Source: Psychroserpens sp041224425
Lineage (GTDB): Bacteria > Bacteroidota > Bacteroidia > Flavobacteriales > Flavobacteriaceae
Length of the DNA stretch: 64,000 nucleotides
Reading direction: 5' to 3'
Assembly: GCF_041224425.1 (NCBI RefSeq)
Contig: NZ_JBGFGL010000068.1
Location: 1-64,000, forward strand
The position numbers were made by a program, and so were the translations under genes. The notes under the pieces were generated by a model. It was not told the DNA's origin, ran no database searches, and was given only the letters and a program-made list of their open reading frames with translations. Below, piece after piece: positions 61,774-64,000 of the stretch (its first letter is position 1; every line of letters begins with the position of its first letter).

Positions 61774-64000
61774 ATGGGAAATAAAAAATATGTGTACTTC
61801 GGATTTATTTTTTTTATTATCGTTGGCACAGCAATCGCTTTTAATAACATTGCGAAAACTTCGGTGTTTGCACCTCCAACGGTAGATTTTACCTTCGACA
61901 ATAATACCTGTTCTGGACAAGTCGTTTCCTTTACTTCAAACGTCACGGGAGATGGTCCTTTTGATTATACCTGGAATTTTGGTGATGGTTCAACTTCTAC
62001 GCAAGCCAATCCTAACCATGTTTTTAATGCGTATGGATGTGGTAACCAAAATTTTATAGTATCCTTAACAGTTACTGATGATAATGGAGAAACAAGTACA
62101 GACACGCAAACAATAACCATTATGGAAGAACCTGATGTTGATTTTGAGGATCTCAATGCAGGTTTTGATGTGCCTTTTGAAAACTGTAATGCTGCGTCTA
62201 TTGATTATCTGGTTTCAGTAGGGATTCAACCTGGTTCAGATACCTGTGTAACAACTTATAATATCAACTGGGGCGATGGTAGCTCAAATAATAATGTCAC
62301 GTTTCCTATCGATCACGTTTACACTACTTTGGGAACATTTAATATGACCATTACGGCAGTTGGAACCAATGGCTGTGAAGCGCGAAAAACGTATTCGGTT
62401 GCCAATTCCAGTAACCCTACAGGCGGTATTGTATCTCCGGGTTCTACCGTAAATTTGTGCACGCCAATTGTGCCTCTAGAATTTGCCATCAGTAATTGGG
62501 GCGAAAATCCACCTGATACAGTTTATAATATAAACTATGGGGATGGAACGACCTTGAGTTTGTCTCAAAATGAGTTAGAATCTTCAGCGTTTTATGACAG
62601 TGCTAACCCTGCAGCTTCTGCAGATTATCCTGTGCCACATGAATATACCGAGTCAAATTGTCCGAATGCTAATTACACGGTCTATCTAGATATCATTACC
62701 TCATGTGGGATTTCTAATTTTACTGCAGGTCCCATCACGATTCTTCAAAGGCCAGATGTGAGTTTTGAAGTCGATGATAGCGCATGTCAAAACACCACTA
62801 TTTCTATAGACAACACGTCCAGTGCTGGCTACAATCCAGGATGTTCTGAAGGTGCCGATTGGTTTTGGGATATGGGAGATGGAACAACTTACACCGATTT
62901 TGAGCCGAACCATTCGTATACCTCACCTGGTGTTTACACCATTTCACTATATGCTGAAAACTATTGTGGACAAACAACTCCGGTCACTCAAGATATCTGT
63001 ATCGAACCGCCTTTAAGTCCAACATTTACAGTAAACAATACCGAAGGTTGCGCGCCTTATACTACCGTTTTGAACAATACCACTAGTTTGATTGATCAAT
63101 GTGATACGCCAAGCTATCAATGGACCGTCAATTATACGGCTGGATTTTGTGGAACCTCAAGTGATTACAACTTTGTTAACGGTACCGATGCCAATTCTGA
63201 AAATCCGCAAATTGAATTTTTGAATGGAGGGACTTATGAAATTGTATTGGAGGCAACCAATTCCTGTGGTTCGGTTTCCAGTACACCTCAAGAGGTCATA
63301 GTAAAGTCGCCACCTCAAATAGCCATTGATGCCATTCCAGATCTATGTGAATCAGATGGCGCGATTTCAGTGTCGGCTGTGGTGGATAATTGTGGTCCAG
63401 ATACACCAACTTACAGCTGGAGCATCAATGTGGGAACCTCTCCAACCGATTGGCAGTTTGTGAATGGCACTAACGCTAATTCTCAAACCCCTGAAATTGA
63501 ATTCTACACACCTAACACCTATATTCTAAGTCTTGAAATCACCAACGATTGCGGTACCAACTCTGATACTGAGGAATTCGTGTTTTCTGCTGTTCCTGAA
63601 ATCACGAATACAGATTTGACGCAGACCATTTGCTCTGGCACATCTACAGCAGACATTCTCTTACAAGCCGATGATGCCAATACGATGTTTACTTGGTCGG
63701 GCAACTCACCAACGGGCAATGTGTCTGGGGTAATTGCTTCGGGAACTACAGATACCATTCCAGAGCATGTTTTAACCTTGACTTCGGGAACTACCGGAAC
63801 GGTTGTTTACACCGTAGTGCCTTTCTTGGTCGATAGTTGTCCTGGTGATCCTGTAGAATTTACCATAACGGTCGATGAAGGACCTTCCATCGGAACCCAA
63901 CCACAGGACGCAAGTTATTGTCTAGATGCGACTGCTGAATTACTGAGTTTTTCCCTAAATGGAAATACCTCTGGAACCATAAGTTACCAATGGTATGTAA
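61774..64000 (+). CDS. PKD-repeat surface protein, N-terminal part (runs off the window)
   Basis: ATG at 61774 opens an uninterrupted frame of at least 742 codons to the window edge. It starts MGNKKYVYFGFIFFIIVGTA, a signal or anchor helix, and continues with PKD/Ig-like beta domains: VDFTFDNNTCSGQVVSFTSN, YTWNFGDGSTS, INWGDGSSNNNVTF and repeated aromatic-Trp units such as PSYQWTVNYTAG and PTYSWSINVGTS, with many Cys pairs. Such proteins in Flavobacteriia are often very long adhesins that end in a T9SS domain, which is not visible here. Confidence 0.85.
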   Translation, partial: MGNKKYVYFGFIFFIIVGTAIAFNNIAKTSVFAPPTVDFTFDNNTCSGQVVSFTSNVTGDGPFDYTWNFGDGSTSTQANPNHVFNAYGCGNQNFIVSLTVTDDNGETSTDTQTITIMEEPDVDFEDLNAGFDVPFENCNAASIDYLVSVGIQPGSDTCVTTYNINWGDGSSNNNVTFPIDHVYTTLGTFNMTITAVGTNGCEARKTYSVANSSNPTGGIVSPGSTVNLCTPIVPLEFAISNWGENPPDTVYNINYGDGTTLSLSQNELESSAFYDSANPAASADYPVPHEYTESNCPNANYTVYLDIITSCGISNFTAGPITILQRPDVSFEVDDSACQNTTISIDNTSSAGYNPGCSEGADWFWDMGDGTTYTDFEPNHSYTSPGVYTISLYAENYCGQTTPVTQDICIEPPLSPTFTVNNTEGCAPYTTVLNNTTSLIDQCDTPSYQWTVNYTAGFCGTSSDYNFVNGTDANSENPQIEFLNGGTYEIVLEATNSCGSVSSTPQEVIVKSPPQIAIDAIPDLCESDGAISVSAVVDNCGPDTPTYSWSINVGTSPTDWQFVNGTNANSQTPEIEFYTPNTYILSLEITNDCGTNSDTEEFVFSAVPEITNTDLTQTICSGTSTADILLQADDANTMFTWSGNSPTGNVSGVIASGTTDTIPEHVLTLTSGTTGTVVYTVVPFLVDSCPGDPVEFTITVDEGPSIGTQPQDASYCLDATAELLSFSLNGNTSGTISYQWYV

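Overview
The window looks like a chromosomal segment of a marine-type member of the Flavobacteriaceae (Bacteroidota). The DNA is AT-rich. Many genes carry the Bacteroidota -7 promoter element TAnnTTTG, and Shine-Dalgarno sites are weak or absent. Two large secreted proteins end in type IX secretion (T9SS) sorting domains. Typical Bacteroidota families are present (DUF4249, DUF2490, DUF6095, fused CcsBA, 480-residue GAPDH, BshB1, ECF sigma/FecR/TonB receptor). I see no plasmid, prophage, transposase or CRISPR array.

Layout. 1-135: 3' end of an rRNA operon (5S) and its terminator. 183-14347: mostly minus-strand genes: murQ, a DUF4249/TonB-receptor pair, a threonine/serine dehydratase, monomeric isocitrate dehydrogenase, a roughly 850-bp non-coding stretch that may encode a purine-rich RNA, rplS, trmD, a long GAPDH and an HtrA protease. 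14484-18515: plus-strand dapF-GNAT-mltG-DUF2279 run and a secreted lysozyme-like protein, i.e. cell-wall work. 18571-21980: minus-strand mscS, then maf-ubiA-kdsC-DUF2520. 22065-28632: truncated haemoglobin, giant CcsBA cytochrome c biogenesis protein, MscL, a HAD hydrolase and a MATE exporter. 28947-35201: a 2084-residue T9SS cell-surface protein with five 73-residue repeats whose first four copies are abnormally GC-rich. 35265-42579: trans-sulfuration-type PLP enzyme, rlmF, DUF2490, pckA with an SLC13-like permease, and bshB1. 42584-45943: a secreted GH57-like alpha-glucan enzyme with two CBM26-like modules. 46106-46181: tRNA-His. 46265-51006: two paralogous M28 lipoprotein peptidases and small membrane or envelope genes. 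51065-55149: ECF sigma - FecR - TonB receptor surface-signalling operon. 55266-61581: PAP2 phosphatase, GT9 glycosyltransferase, an unknown membrane protein, a small proline-tailed lipoprotein, a TPR histidine kinase with its response regulator, and an SGNH hydrolase. 61774-64000: start of a PKD-repeat surface protein that runs off the window.

Most genes are ordinary housekeeping and envelope functions. The parts I consider worth following are regulatory or structural: an 18-bp perfect palindrome placed like an activator site between the two-component genes and the SGNH gene; four helically phased TTTAAC boxes between htrA and dapF; a possible non-coding RNA near 8.0-8.5 kb; a 17-bp inverted repeat with a T-run at 57.9 kb; competing hairpins in the leader of the lysozyme-like gene; several nearly leaderless starts; and the GC-rich repeat block in the giant surface protein. 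I did not find a clear new defence or mobile system. Promoters, RNA folds and operators listed here were read by eye and are not confirmed.
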